This document shows positions 36,407 through 54,267 of a stretch of 64,000 nt of DNA, in pieces (the stretch's first letter is position 1; each line of letters opens with the position of its first letter). Location: NCBI GenBank assembly GCA_036873135.1, contig JAPTYO010000010.1, positions 5,308,634-5,372,633 on the forward strand, in the 5' to 3' direction. The notes under the pieces are model-generated. The model saw only the letters and a program-made list of their open reading frames with translations. It was not told the DNA's origin and ran no database searches. This DNA is from Clarkia xantiana subsp. parviflora. Taxonomy: Eukaryota > Streptophyta > Magnoliopsida > Myrtales > Onagraceae. The position numbers and the translations under genes were made by a program.

Positions 36407-38882
36407 TCAAATTTCAGTATTAATGTACAGGATGTCCTCTTTAAGTATCTGCATCTTCCCTTTGTCTCTTCTAACATTCGACTGGCTTCTGTCGGGTTGG
36501 CCTTTCTGCAATACATAGATATTCTTCAGTATACATAGAAATGACAATCCTAATGTTATTTGAACATCATAACATAAAATATTCAGTCAGAGCTGCTCTT
36601 GTATAACAAGTGATGTATTGCAATGCTCACCTTCCTCAACACGAATGACAAATATAGATAAGCGACTTCCCATTCATCTGGTGACAATGTACCTATATTT
36701 TGAGGTAATAATTATCATACTCAGAGAAGTACTGATTTTTTTTTTTTAATGTTAGATCATTGATATTAAGACTTACTATTTAGATCTTGATTATCACCCA
36801 AGGCACCTAATCTCCTCATTAGTTCCACATAGTCGGGTTTCTTCATATACTCATGCACAAACTCATGAGAATTCTTCGCGAAAACTAACTCAAATCCATA
36901 CTGCAAAGACCATGAATTTTGTAAATATGAGTGCTTTTTTTAAAAAATAATAATAAAGTTTCATTTTTCTTCTCGAAATAATACCTCTTCTGCCAATGAT
37001 TTAAAAACGTGGAAAGGAACGATCCACTCAGGGCAATCAACAGCATCCTGCAAGTCATAATATATATATATATATATATATATATCAATCTTATGCTATC
37101 TACTACTACTTGAAGAACAATAATATCAAAGCGTGCTAATAATCATTAGTAAAATAAAAATTAAACCATACCTCCAAATGAAACTGATACTGGATTCCAA
37201 AGGGTTTTGAAGAACCAAATTTCTAAATATAAAGAGAAGAAAGAATTAGCTTAAATTAAATCCGAGTTTTGCTAAAACTTATATCGAACTGCTCATATAT
37301 TTACCTTTGCAGAAGATTCTTCATCAAAGCGTATCCAATATACTCTATTACCAAAACCTAGTCCCTCGGCTGCATCCAGTATATACTCTATTACGACACA
37401 ATTACAACATCTAATGCGGTATTTTGTTATTAATTACCTTCTCTAAGTTTTTTAACAATCACATTTGCATCAGGCATCGTTCCAATAAAAGTACCACCAG
37501 GGCGAAGCAATGCTGATACATTGGCCAAGGCTCGGCGTGCCCGAGCTTCTGTTGACCATGAATAATGCATAGCAAACTGCAAAAAATGGCTAAAATTTAA
37601 CAATGACATGGAGAAAATGTAGGTTTATATTAATAGCCAAAAAAGGAGACCTAAAAAGCATTATTCAAACAGGAATTGAACTTGAAAAATTCATGAAGCT
37701 AATAATTTTCACTTACTTGGCAGCTACAAAGATCAAAAGGAGCGTCATCTGCCAAAGCTTTGTCCAATCGAACCTGACATGAAAAAGAATTGCGTTATTT
37801 TAATGCTTAAGCAAAATTCTTACAAAGTAACAAAATTTTACCTCAAAACAATCTCCACACAATAGGCGTGCAGGAAATGTGAACTTTTTACGACGTTGAT
37901 GGTGGTCGGCATCTCCATTGTAACGTGTTCGACAGTCTTCTATCTGTTTTTCATTTTTTGCTAATGTAAGATACTTTTATACGAACGATTAAACAATTAT
38001 ATGGCTACTCTTACCGAGCCTTCAGCTATATCAATGCCAACATAATATCCAATTTTTGCTTTATCCCATTTGATGAGATCCCCACCCTAACGATAGGAAA
38101 AAAGAAAGATATTGAATTTAATCAGTAATAATTAGTTTGAATCAAATATATTACAATCTTAACATACCTTGCCACAGGCAAGGTCAAGAACAGCATCTCC
38201 TCTCCTCGTATAGAGCTGAATTAAGACACTCTTAATCTGCAGAAGAAGATTATTCACATTTCTAATCTCATTTACTTTAATTTGAAAGTCCAGCTAATTC
38301 AAGAACATATATATACCCAGTTGTTCAGCTTCTTTAGATGAATTATCGGACTTGCTTCTCTTTCTTCAAGCGTCTGATTAGTTCGAGCACTGTAATGGTC
38401 GGCCACCTTCCTCGCAAAGTTCTTAGTGGTTTCATCTTCTGGATACTGTCCATCACCTATAACCAGAAAATCAAAGAATCTGTGTTACATTACACAAACA
38501 GATTATGCACACAATTTCAAACTAAGATGAAGTAAAATTAGATGAAACTGAGGTGTACCAAGCTGAAACTCAATACTTTTTAAGTCTAATCAACTATAGG
38601 ATCTGGTTAAACAAGACTGACCATGACACCAACTAACCACCAAGCTCAAACTTGCATTTGAATGAGTGGTTTAATATTATAACTAACCACAAACAAATAA
38701 ATGCTAACGAAAAGGCTCAAATTCGAGCCAATTGGCTACAGCTCAATCTGAAAACTCAAATTGGCAGCTCAACCGAGTCGCGGTAAAAGCAGAGTAGCGA
38801 GGTTACCTTCTGGGTTGTGCCTGATTTTCGAATGAGGCGGCCCAGCAGAGGTTGAAGGAGATGAATCTCGATACCTTTTCAT
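36407..38882 (-). CDS. mRNA (guanine-N7) cap methyltransferase, 13 exons, 372 aa
   Basis: Minus-strand exons: 38882-38807, 38456-38317, 38236-38168, 38086-38015, 37943-37842, 37773-37717, 37576-37438, 37369-37305, 37222-37172, 37047-36985, 36900-36777, 36692-36631, 36505-36407. All have GT-AG introns; the coding sum is 1119 nt. The enzyme transfers a methyl group from SAM to the N7 of the 5' guanosine cap in the nucleus. Visible signatures: [20 protein letters not shown] at the start, [16 protein letters not shown], the SAM-binding [12 protein letters not shown] and [25 protein letters not shown], and [20 protein letters not shown]. Length and order match the plant RNMT homologue (Arabidopsis At3g20650, about 370 aa). 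A second tail exon ([12 protein letters not shown]) ends at TGA. No damage is seen. Confidence 0.96.
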
Positions 38883-40509
38883 CTCCTAACAACAAGAACA
38901 GAAGCTATTACAAAGATTTTGAAGCAATTGAAGGATTCCTCTCAACAACACAAAGAGAACACGATAATCGATTCTTGCCTATCTGGGTAATAAGTAGACG
39001 AAGCAGAGATCACCCTGACCTAACACCATATCAGACAACATAAACATAAGCCATAAAGTTCCTTCCTTCTTAAGATTAGGACAGGGCCACTGTGGATTTG
39101 GTGACCATGGGACACAGTCCAAGACCTGATTTTGGGCTCAAGCAAGAATTGCCGAACGAGAAAAACATGTTTTTGTACAAGCCCAATGTAGTAAATCAAG
39201 GGTTTTTGTTGAAGATATCCAGAAACATGCAAGCCCAAGCATGAACCGTGAAAATCAGAAGCTCACTGTTCATGCTCTCTTATAGCAATAACAACAGAAG
39301 GGTTTTTCGCTCACGTTAATTAGTTTGAGTTTCTTGTCGGCGATCGGTCACGCTGAGATGAAAAGGGACTCCGGTTTCTGGATAGAGAATGAAGCCAGTG
39401 AAGGTGATCAATCTCAATTGGGAAGAAGATCGCAGATTCGCTTACGTTTCTAGATTTCGGCGTGTTCTGTTTGTTGTTTCGTTTTCTCTGTTGTGTATTA
39501 CCGAGAAGAAAACGGTTTTTTGTACGGTCCTTCGTTACTAGGGTAGCGTCTCCGTTAACCACACCATATGACATGATTTTTTTCACCATTCTTCCAAGGT
39601 AGCAATTCATGTTGTCGTGCCTATTAATGTTTGTGTCGTGCTAAACTTATTGAAAACGAACACACATAGTAAGCTTATCGTGACACGTTTTACAAATACG
39701 AAAACGGTAGGAATATTTTTGTAATGTTGTTTAAGAATATTCAGTTGTACATCTCTATACAAAATGATTAAGCAAAAATCAAAATAATGAACTTTATATA
39801 TATAAAAAAAAAAACTATAAATTAATATGTCAGTATTCATAAATTAGTAAAATAGAGTTTACAAACACTAAAAATTAAACACTAACGGGAGTTTTCAAAG
39901 TTAATAAATAAGATTTGTTCAAAAAATACTTAAGAATTAGTTTTAGTAGCACAACTTTATTGTGCTATTGTGTGTGTCGTGTTATGATTCTCAAACACGA
40001 ACACAATACGAAAGTTATATCACGTTAATCATATTTAGTGATCGTTCTGTTATACGCTTACACAATGTTTTTTTTTATACATGTTAGTGTCATGCTATCA
40101 AGTTCACAAATTCCCGGACCTATTTCTTCCTCTCCGAATTTACCTTTTTCAAAGTTGGGTCCTTTCACTTATTGTTTCTTAAAATGTGGTCCCAATGTTC
40201 ATTAATACCTGTGTGTTTGGTTTGGGACATGATTTGATACCAGCAGCGTTGGTTACAACCTGGCACTTAAACACAATTCTAAAATTTGATCTACCACCAA
40301 CCTATGAGCTAATCTAATTTAAATTCCAGAAGTGGGACCAATAGTCGGTGGATATCATAAAGACTCATAATGTTTCTTTCTACCAAAATAAATTATCATG
40401 ATGTTTATTGCTTGGGAATAAACTGATAAAATGTAGTTGCTTTCATTATGATTCCCATGTTGCAAGTTTGCTATTATTTTTAACTAAGAAGATTAGGATC
40501 ACCAAATAA
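38883..40509. other. Promoter side of the methyltransferase gene and intergenic DNA
   Basis: The first 500 bp upstream of 38882 is less AT-rich and should hold the 5' UTR and promoter. Around 39620-39650 and 39970-40000 a word GTGTCGTG(C/T)TA...ACGAACACA recurs, suggesting a decayed MITE, but no terminus was fixed. No gene seen. Confidence 0.4.
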
Positions 40510-40514
40510 ATTTA

Positions 40515-40912
40515 ACGGTTCAAGTTTTGTCTAACTCATGGAAAAATCGTACAAATATTTATATTTGCTAAATCAAATATAAATATAAGGTATGGTGAGT
40601 TTCAAATACGAATATAACCAATAGCGCACTTTTTAAGTGTGCAACAGGCGTTGCGCATCTGTCAAATGCGCTACATTGCGTCAATTTCTTCTAGACTGAG
40701 TAAATAGTATTAATTATGTAGCGCACTTACTAGATGCACAATAAATTTATAATGTTAATTACTTGATGTAGCAGACTTGACAATTGCCCATTGCGCACTT
40801 AGGAAATGCGCTAGTGGGTATTTTCGTCTCTGAAACTCATCATACTTGTATTTGTATTTGAGTTAGTAAAACATAGTTATTCGGACAATTTTTCCATTAC
40901 TCATAGAATGTT
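40515..40912. mobile_element. Foldback MITE with internal GCGCA-type microrepeats
   Basis: The arms match over about 90 bp. The left has TAACTCATGGAAAAATCGT and GGTATGGTGAGTTTC; the right, in reverse complement, has GAGTAATGGAAAAATTGTC and AGTATGATGAGTTTC. The centre (40620-40815) carries repeated words AGCGCACTT, TTGCGCATCT, AAATGCGCTA and TTGCGCACTT. Ends are approximate and no target duplication was fixed. Confidence 0.65.
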
Positions 40913-41905
40913 TAAATAGATATTTTATTTGAATGAGCGATTCAAAAAAATAAGCGATTCAATTTTAAACATACTATTACTTACAGTATTTTTTAACTGT
41001 TACTACAAATGTACTACTAATTCATTTAAATAATTCACTACTTTATTTGCTTCTCGACAAATTTATTTGAATTTGTATCACGTAAACAATCTATTTATAG
41101 ATCTTGTCATAAAAAATTAAAGACATGTCCCAAGGCAAATGATCTATTGTTGTATAAATATTTAATACAAGTAATTATATGGTCTTCTTATCCGGTTAAT
41201 AGTGGTTTCAGATCTTCTGTCTCACTTTTCATGACACAGATCATGCGTTATCGTTAAGATCTTAATAGATTTTCTTAGATTTAATATTTCCTTTTTAGAG
41301 CTCACCAATCTCAATATTATTTAAAAAAAAACTACAAAATTAATTACATTTAAAATACGTATCAAGATCACACAATTTGGGATAAAAAAAAATGTCCTAG
41401 GAGATCTATATCAATTAATAGGACCCTGGTAAAGTAGCCAACGACCACATGTACAGTTTCCTTTTAAATGCATTGCAATCAATGAGATTATAATACACAG
41501 AAAAGTTTCACTTTTTAGCTCTATGAAAAGGACAAACAAACCCTCTCTAGCTAATTTGTGGTGTTTACCAAAAAATAAATAAATAATTTGTGGTTTAAAA
41601 CTAGAGATTCAACTAAAAAAGATAAATTAATTAATGCCATCTTTTGCCACACTTCACATGATCAGCTAGCTAGTTCCACCCTTCAAATAGTTGTAAATTT
41701 CGATTCCAGTTGTTGTTTATAGAGTTAATCGACGACATATATCTTCTTTAAATTGCAAAGGTAACACTATTCTTAATTGTTCCACGATGCCAATGAATAA
41801 TGCTGTCAAATGAGGAGGTTGATCCGTTAATAAATGCAGCATATGAACCCATCAATACTCATGTGCTTATAACAAAACAAAAAAAACATATTACATGTAA
41901 TTATA
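40913..41905. other. Intergenic, no gene seen
   Basis: AT-rich sequence upstream of a MITE and the GDSL gene. Nothing recognised. Confidence 0.5.
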
Positions 41906-42430
41906 GGGTTATACTAATTTTTAGTACTACATGTTTGATCAAAATTGACTTTAGTTAATTTGTATATGTTTAGTGCAATATGTTTGCAATTTGTACAATT
42001 TTGCCGAATCCGTTAATTGACTGTTACGTTTGACCGTTAAATACTATTATTTTATTCAGTTTAGTCATTTAGTTAATATACCTAACTTTTAATTTTTATA
42101 ATTTAATCCATAAATATTCACACGGATCATAGATCACAATTAACCTAGCCAGTCGTCAAACCTGACCCACCTTAACCAAGGTGTGACCTAGATATGGGTC
42201 GGACCCTGGCTAGTTCAATTGTGATGACATAAGGTCCGATTAAGAATATTTATGGATTAAATTGTAAAAATTAAAAGTTATATATATAATTCGAAACACT
42301 AAACTGAACAAATAAAGTATTTAAAAGTCAAAACGTGACTGTCAACTAATAGATATATCAATAATGTTAAAATTGCAATAATATAAAAAAATGATACTCT
42401 GAAACCAATTTTAGTGAAACAAGTTTTACC
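41906..42430. mobile_element. GGGTTA-type foldback element in the GDSL gene promoter, copy 3
   Basis: Starts GGGTTATACTAATTTTTAGT and ends near GTTTTACC. The arms share words such as TTAATTGACTGTTACG on the left and CGTGACTGTCAACTAATAG on the right. The right arm also matches 59803-60157 (GTCAACTAATAGATA). The right end is only about 110 bp from the GDSL start codon. No target duplication was confirmed. Confidence 0.6.
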
Positions 42431-42540
42431 AAAGAACATTTAATCCGTTATTATATATAAGAAACATGATGATCACTGAGTAGCTAGCTAGCTAATGTGT
42501 TCTGTCCCTTCCATAGCTAGCTACAAAGAAAACCAACGAC

Positions 42541-45079
42541 ATGGTGTTCTACTGGTTCCTTGTTGTGTTCATGTTCGGAAATGCACTCGTCGATGCTCGG
42601 TCTTCTTCAACAGTGTCCGCAGTGTTTGTGTTTGGTGATTCTTCTGTAGACACAGGAAACAACAACTACTTAGATTTCCGAGCTTCGAAGGGCAACCAAC
42701 CACCGTATGGCAAAGATTTCGCCAACCACACCCCCACCGGAAGGTTCTCCAATGGCCGCCTCATCCCTGACTTGATAGGTCTCTTCCATCTCTGTGTTTT
42801 AGTGCTTTTCTTTATATACTCGTAGCACTGCCATCCCTAGTTATATTTCCGACAATGACATTTCTTATCCAAGCTTATTGACAGTGAATCTTAAACGTAT
42901 ATGGTTGCTTACTTAGCTAATGTCTTAGATAGATTTTTTTTTTAATGTTAAGAATCTTATTACAGTTTCAATTTTGCACCATGTTGTTTTTAGGTGTTTC
43001 ATGTTTAAGTTGTTGCTAATGTGTTTTAATTTTCGTTTTCGTTGCTAATAAGCGTCTCATGTTTTATTTTCGTTGTTTTTATGTTTTCAGTCTTTTTTTT
43101 TTTTTTTTTCTGTTAATGTTAATGGATTCGGTATGAGTTTTCTTCAAATTGAACCTCAATTTTGCGTAAGTTCTTTAATTTTAGTTTATGTACACACTAA
43201 TTGCATAAGTTAAAGGAAAGCGAAAATGTCATTTTGTTATTTATCTTCTTCAAATGCTCTTGCTGTTGAATTTTATAAAATATTGGATTAAAATTCCTCA
43301 AATTTAACCAATTCCTCAAATTTAACCAAAAAACGGATGAAAAAAAAAAGGAAACCTAAGACACATATTAGCAACAATTTAATAGAACACCTAAAAGTAG
43401 CATGGTGAAAATTTGTAAATGTGGTTAGTTCTTAACCCTATATAGCCATTTGAGAAGAAAAAAAATCTTATATATATGTTAATGCAACGTGTCTGATATT
43501 ATTGACTGTTTCAGCTTCATACTTGGGAGTGAAAGAGTTTGTCCCGCCATATCTGGATTCGACACTAACCACTGAGGAGCTAATGACTGGTGTTTGTTTC
43601 GCTTCAGCGGGTTCCGGATACGACCCGCTTACCGCCCAAATAAATGTACTCTTCTTCTTCTCTAAAAGATAATTTTTTATTAACTGTGTCTTATCCATTC
43701 TTATTCTCGGTAGAACGTACTCTCAATGCCGAAGCAATTAGATTACTTCAAAGAATACAAGACGAAGCTCGAGCAAAAAATCGGAAAGGATCGCGCGAAA
43801 GATATCATCAACAAGGCTGTGTTCATGGTAAGTTGTGGAGATAACGACTTTATCGTCAACTATTTCGTTCTTCCAATTCGTCGCCAGGTCTTTACAACTC
43901 CCCTGTCATACGAGCAATTCATTCTAAAGAACGCTAAGGATTTCATCATGGTACGTACATATATATTCATGTTAATACATTTGAGTTTAATAATCTATCT
44001 AATCACAGTTCCAAGTTTGTATCATGTTATTTTTAAGTGTTCCAATTTTAAATTGTCCATAATATGTGTTTCAAGTTCTGTTTTCGTTATTTTTTTTATC
44101 TTCGGCCTGTTTTTCCTATTAAATTAGACGGAAGCTAATCAAATAGCTCCATAAAATTCAATAGCAAGAGCATTTAAAGAAGATAAATGAATAAACATAC
44201 ATTTATTCTTCTCTTTAATCTATGTTAATTAATGTGTACACTGTGAAATTGGAGAACTTTGAGGTTCAGTTTAACTTAAGTGACATAAATATACATGAAT
44301 TGAAGAAAATTCATACACAAATTCGTCAAATCTAACTGAAAACAGACGGAAATACAAAAAGAAAAAAAAACAAAAAGGAAACTTGTACACCTATTAACAA
44401 TAGTTAAAGCTGTGACACCTGAAAGTAACATAGTAAAATTTGAGATTGTGATAAGTTATTAACCCATGCATTTTATACTATTGAGATAAACTTCGTTTTT
44501 TCTTTTGGGTGAAGTAGAGTTTAATTGCTGAAGGAGCTCGGAAATTTGCGGTGGCCGGAGTAGCGCCAATGGGGTGCTTTCCGTCAGTTATAGACCTTTT
44601 CTCCAATAACCCGTTTCAGAATCGACATTGTATCAACAGTTTCTCCGACGTAGGAGTCGACTACAACACGAGGCTTCAACAAGAGCTCAAATCGATTCAG
44701 GAAAGCACCGCGAGTAATAATACAGTCCTCGCTTATGTCGACATATACAATCCGATCATTAAAATGATTAAGGACCCTAATAAGTTTGGTTAGTTATATA
44801 TTTTCCCTTTTAAATTTCATATAGTAATCCATTTAATTGGTTCTTGATATTGCATTACTGATATTACATTCGTATCGTGTTTTTATAGGGTACGAGGATG
44901 TAAATAGCGCGTGTTGCGGAACGGGTCCGATAAAAATATCGGTGTCTTGTCAACCCGATTCGTATGTCTGTCCCGATGTCTCGAAGTATTTGTATTGGGA
45001 TGCGATCCACCCTACGGAGAAGACGTATCGTATAATCTTTAACTCTATCGTGCCATTGATTAATAAGGTTCTCCTTTAG
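42541..45079 (+). CDS. GDSL esterase/lipase, secreted, 5 exons, 355 aa
   Basis: Exons 42541-42778, 43515-43645, 43714-43950, 44518-44788 and 44889-45079 sum to 1068 nt, the typical plant five-exon GDSL gene. Residues 1-20 are a signal peptide ([17 protein letters not shown]). Block I is [14 protein letters not shown] with the catalytic serine. Block II is [12 protein letters not shown] (oxyanion glycine). Block III is VSCGDNDF (GxND-type). Block V is [11 protein letters not shown], holding the catalytic Asp and His. The conserved [13 protein letters not shown] precedes it. Plant GDSL enzymes are extracellular lipid or ester hydrolases or acyltransferases; the substrate cannot be read from sequence. 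Introns 1 and 3 each carry a MITE, and another sits in the promoter. It converges on the beta-glucosidase gene. Confidence 0.95.
42944..43438. mobile_element. GGTTAA-type foldback MITE in GDSL intron 1, copy 4
   Basis: Left end TGTTAAGAATCTTATTACAG; right end ...GTTAGTTCTTAACCC, inversely repeated. The interior has CTTCTTCAAATGCTCTTGC and TGTTGAATTTTATAAAAT, shared with the copies at 43984 (inverted) and 63080 (same orientation). No target duplication was confirmed. Confidence 0.75.
43984..44465. mobile_element. GGTTAA-type foldback MITE in GDSL intron 3, copy 5, inverted relative to copy 4
   Basis: Left arm TTTAATAATCTATCTAATCA; right end GATAAGTTATTAACCC. The interior has AAAATTCAATAGCAAGAGCA and TTTAAAGAAGATAAATGA, the reverse complement of the interior of copy 4. 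The insertion ends about 50 bp before the exon 4 acceptor. Confidence 0.75.
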
Positions 45080-45136
45080 GGTTATTATTATTTTGGCCAC
45101 TTTTTAGGGTTATTATCTTTTGATTTTCATCTCATT

Positions 45137-45571
45137 CAATGTAAGTTATGAAACGTTGATCACTTAGCAAAACAAAGAGAGTGGGAGGATGACTTTCTGT
45201 GACGGTTTTTGGAATTTTAGCGGCATTGAAATCTGATTTTTCTAGTAGTAGTATACTAGCTAGTGTCAATTATATTTCACATTATTTTTTTTTACCGAGA
45301 TCAACTTTATTGAATCCGAAGCTCAATTTGCAGCGTTATAGAGATGAATTTCTTATTCAATACACGCTATTAATAAATCAAAGTTTTTATTTTTGTATGG
45401 TCCATCTACAATATGAATTGAGCATGGCAATAAATCTGTAACAGTGCTAGCCCAATGTAAGTTAGGAAATGTTGATCATTTCAGCAAAACAACGAGGAGA
45501 GAGGATGACCAACTCTTTGTGAAGATTTCCAGGATTTTAGCGACATTTGTTTTTGCCACAACTTCTAGTGA

Positions 45572-45605
<34 letters not shown>

Positions 45606-45753
45606 TTTCATATAGTAGTAGTATATTAATTAGCTAGTATAAATCAGATTTTTTTGCCATAAAGATGAAATTCTTATTCAATACACACTATTAATAAATC
45701 AGATTTTTGTATACTCTACAATCTACAATATGAATTGAGCGTGGCAATAAATC
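45137..45753. repeat. Tandem duplication of about 310 bp between two convergent genes
   Basis: Copy 1 (45137-45439) and copy 2 (45453-45753) share, in the same order, CAATGTAAGTTA, GAGGATGAC, GGAATTTTAGCG / GGATTTTAGCG, AATTTCTTATTCAATACACG, TATTAATAAATCA and ATATGAATTGAGC. An (ATT)n tract at about 45574-45604 expands copy 2. It spans the 3' flanks of the GDSL and beta-glucosidase genes. Confidence 0.8.
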
Positions 45754-45811
45754 GAAGTATATCTTTTTCTTATACACACCAGTAATAAATCTTAACTTGA
45801 GCAGCAAGAAA

Positions 45812-52051
<6,240 letters not shown>

Positions 52052-52330
52052 GGCCTAACTTCCGACCGACAACAAATCTAGTACCTATATATATTATATC
52101 ATGTTTTGGTGTTCCAAGCTGGAATGATATAGGATAGGATAGATTCTCTTAATTAGTTGCATTAAAATACAACTTTGAAGTTAATTGTGTCCTTTGAGTG
52201 CACGTTTAAGTTACGAGGATGATGTTTACTTGTATGGTGGACCCTTTAATTTTAATAATAAATAGCAAACAAAAAAACAGAAAGAAACCATTAACCATGT
52301 ATATTATTCGAGGTAAGTGCTAATCTAATA

Positions 52331-52550
52331 TTGTGGTTCAGCGCTTCTTCCCTTAATCAGAGGTTAGAAATTCAATCCCCGCTAGTGACTATAGGAATGG
52401 AAAATTGTTCATGGCCAGCACTTTACCCCTTACGGGCTGACCCGGTGCAAGTGAATATTAGTCTAAGTGTGGAGCAAGCATGCTACGGGTGCTGCCCTCC
52501 TGATGAGGTCCCTAGGACCACCCGTGGGAGACCAATAATAAAAATATAAT
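52331..52550 (+). mobile_element. tRNA-derived SINE, family A copy 4, in the beta-glucosidase promoter
   Basis: The most complete copy. It has GTGGTTCAGCGCTTC, a B-box region GGTTAGAAATTCAATCCCCG (with a small insertion), TGGCCAGCACTTTACCCCTT, GACCCGGTGCAAGTG, then a 3' part CCTAGGACCACCCGTGGGAG and an A-rich end. It lies about 280 bp upstream of the beta-glucosidase start codon, in opposite orientation. Confidence 0.75.
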
Positions 52551-52793
52551 TCTACTTTATTAAGTTTGATAATGATATAAAGAAATAAAATTTTATATCG
52601 ATTAATTTGGTTAAATAATGATATGTGATGAAATTGTGCAATTCTAAGGTTTAATTATTCATTTGTTTGTATAAATATAAGATAATTAAAAATATAATAT
52701 ACTAACAAACATATAAGTTTTAAATTATATATTTTTATTATAATATTCTATATTAAAATATACATATTAAAATTTAATTAAAATTAGATATAA

Positions 52794-53361
52794 GGGTTAA
52801 TAACTAATAAACTGTATGAGCTTTGACCCATGTTTGAAATATGGTGTCTGTCATTGAAATTGACTGTCCCAGGTTTGGTGTTTGTTGAAATTTGGTGTCT
52901 CCGTCTATTTTTGGGATTAAGTCTAACGGAATTGTATCACGTGACCGTCACGTGAGCTAGATAAAATGGATATCCCAAAAATGTCCCTCAGTGAAAAATA
53001 TGACATTCTATTACCTAGTGAATTGACGAAATTACCCCTCCTAACTAAATCACAACTATAGGATTTTTTAGTGGTGGCCGGCCGGAGTAGGGTAGTGGCC
53101 GACCGGAGTTTGGTGGAGGCCAGCCGGAGTTGGGTGGTGGTTGTTTTAATTTGACTCTAAGGGTAATTTCATCATTTCATATTCGGTAGAAATGGCAACT
53201 CCGACTTTTCGCAACATTCTGTCAAAATTAACAGCAATTTTGAACAGAAAACCAAATTTCAACAAAGTCCATACCTCAGACAGTCTATTTCAACACTTTA
53301 AAGTTCAGACACCAGATTTCAACATGGGTCAAATCTCAGACACTTTATTGGTTATTAACCG
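52794..53361. mobile_element. GGGTTAA-type foldback MITE, copy 7
   Basis: Starts GGGTTAATAACTAATAAACT and ends with the inverse of (C)GGTTAATAACCAATAAAGT. Flanks TAGATATAA and TAAATATAA match at 8 of 9 bases. It shares the word TTTGGTGTCT with copy 2. The 67-residue open frame at 53192 lies wholly within the right arm. Confidence 0.8.
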
Positions 53362-53564
53362 TAAATATAATCTTAATATTAACATAGTGTTATAATAATA
53401 ATGAAGTAAAATTAATAAACTTTTTTAGCGTATTATTAAATATATTAGTATTAGCTGTAACGAAACGTACGAAAAAAATCAGAATGGTTCTCAGCTTATA
53501 TTGTGGATGCTTGAAACAATTTTAAGTACATTGACTTGCCTACATGTCATTGTTATGTCATTAA

Positions 53565-53960
53565 GAGCATTCACAATGGTATTACATAGTATTATTACTT
53601 AAATGTGGGTTCAACATATTTTTTTATGTAAAATGTATAAAACGTACTACAATGTTTTACATAGCATTTCTTAAAAGTGGGATCTACCTAATTTTACATA
53701 ACATGTTTCTTAAACTTAAGAAATGCACTATATATTACATAAATAATTTTTAATTTTTAATTAATAATTTTATAATTAATACTAATATCTTTATTGGTGG
53801 TTGTTGAAAAATTTAATAATAAAATATATTTAAGTAATAATATTGTAGAGCAAATATTATTTATGTGTATTTTAACTTTACGTATTACTTAAGTTGTACA
53901 TAAATGTCTACGTGACAATTTTAAAAATAAAATTTATGTAAAACCATTATGGACGGGGAG
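53565..53960. mobile_element. Small MITE with GAGCATTCACAATGGT ends
   Basis: The left end GAGCATTCACAATGGTATTA is inversely matched by the right end, whose reverse complement reads CTCCCCGTCCATAATGGTTTTA. Plant MITEs with GAGCAT...CAATGG ends are common and of the Tourist/hAT kind. No clean target duplication was seen. Confidence 0.5.
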
Positions 53961-54267
53961 AGATGTAAGTTTATATGGATGAATAGAATCACCCAATTTT
54001 GTTACGTGACTAATCTGCCGTAATAGTTAACATTTTTTTTTATGAGCCTCATCCAAAATATATAGTATTTATATATTCTAAAACTAATTAATAGTTTCTT
54101 TTTTGGGCAAAAACTTTAAAGAATTCATCCAAACATTTTATTTATTTATTTATTGTTTGTTGAGGATGAAGATAGACACGACGTGCCCTTGTTATCATGA
54201 TTAGCATGCCACCAATATCTACTAAATATTTTGGGCTTTTTTCTGTAGTTTATATTTATATAATCTA

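Noticed and set aside
39600..40120. Possible hAT-type MITE with GTGTCGTG words
   Set aside because: The repeated word is direct rather than terminally inverted and no duplication was found.
53192..53395. 67-residue open frame
   Set aside because: Lies in the right arm and flank of a foldback MITE.
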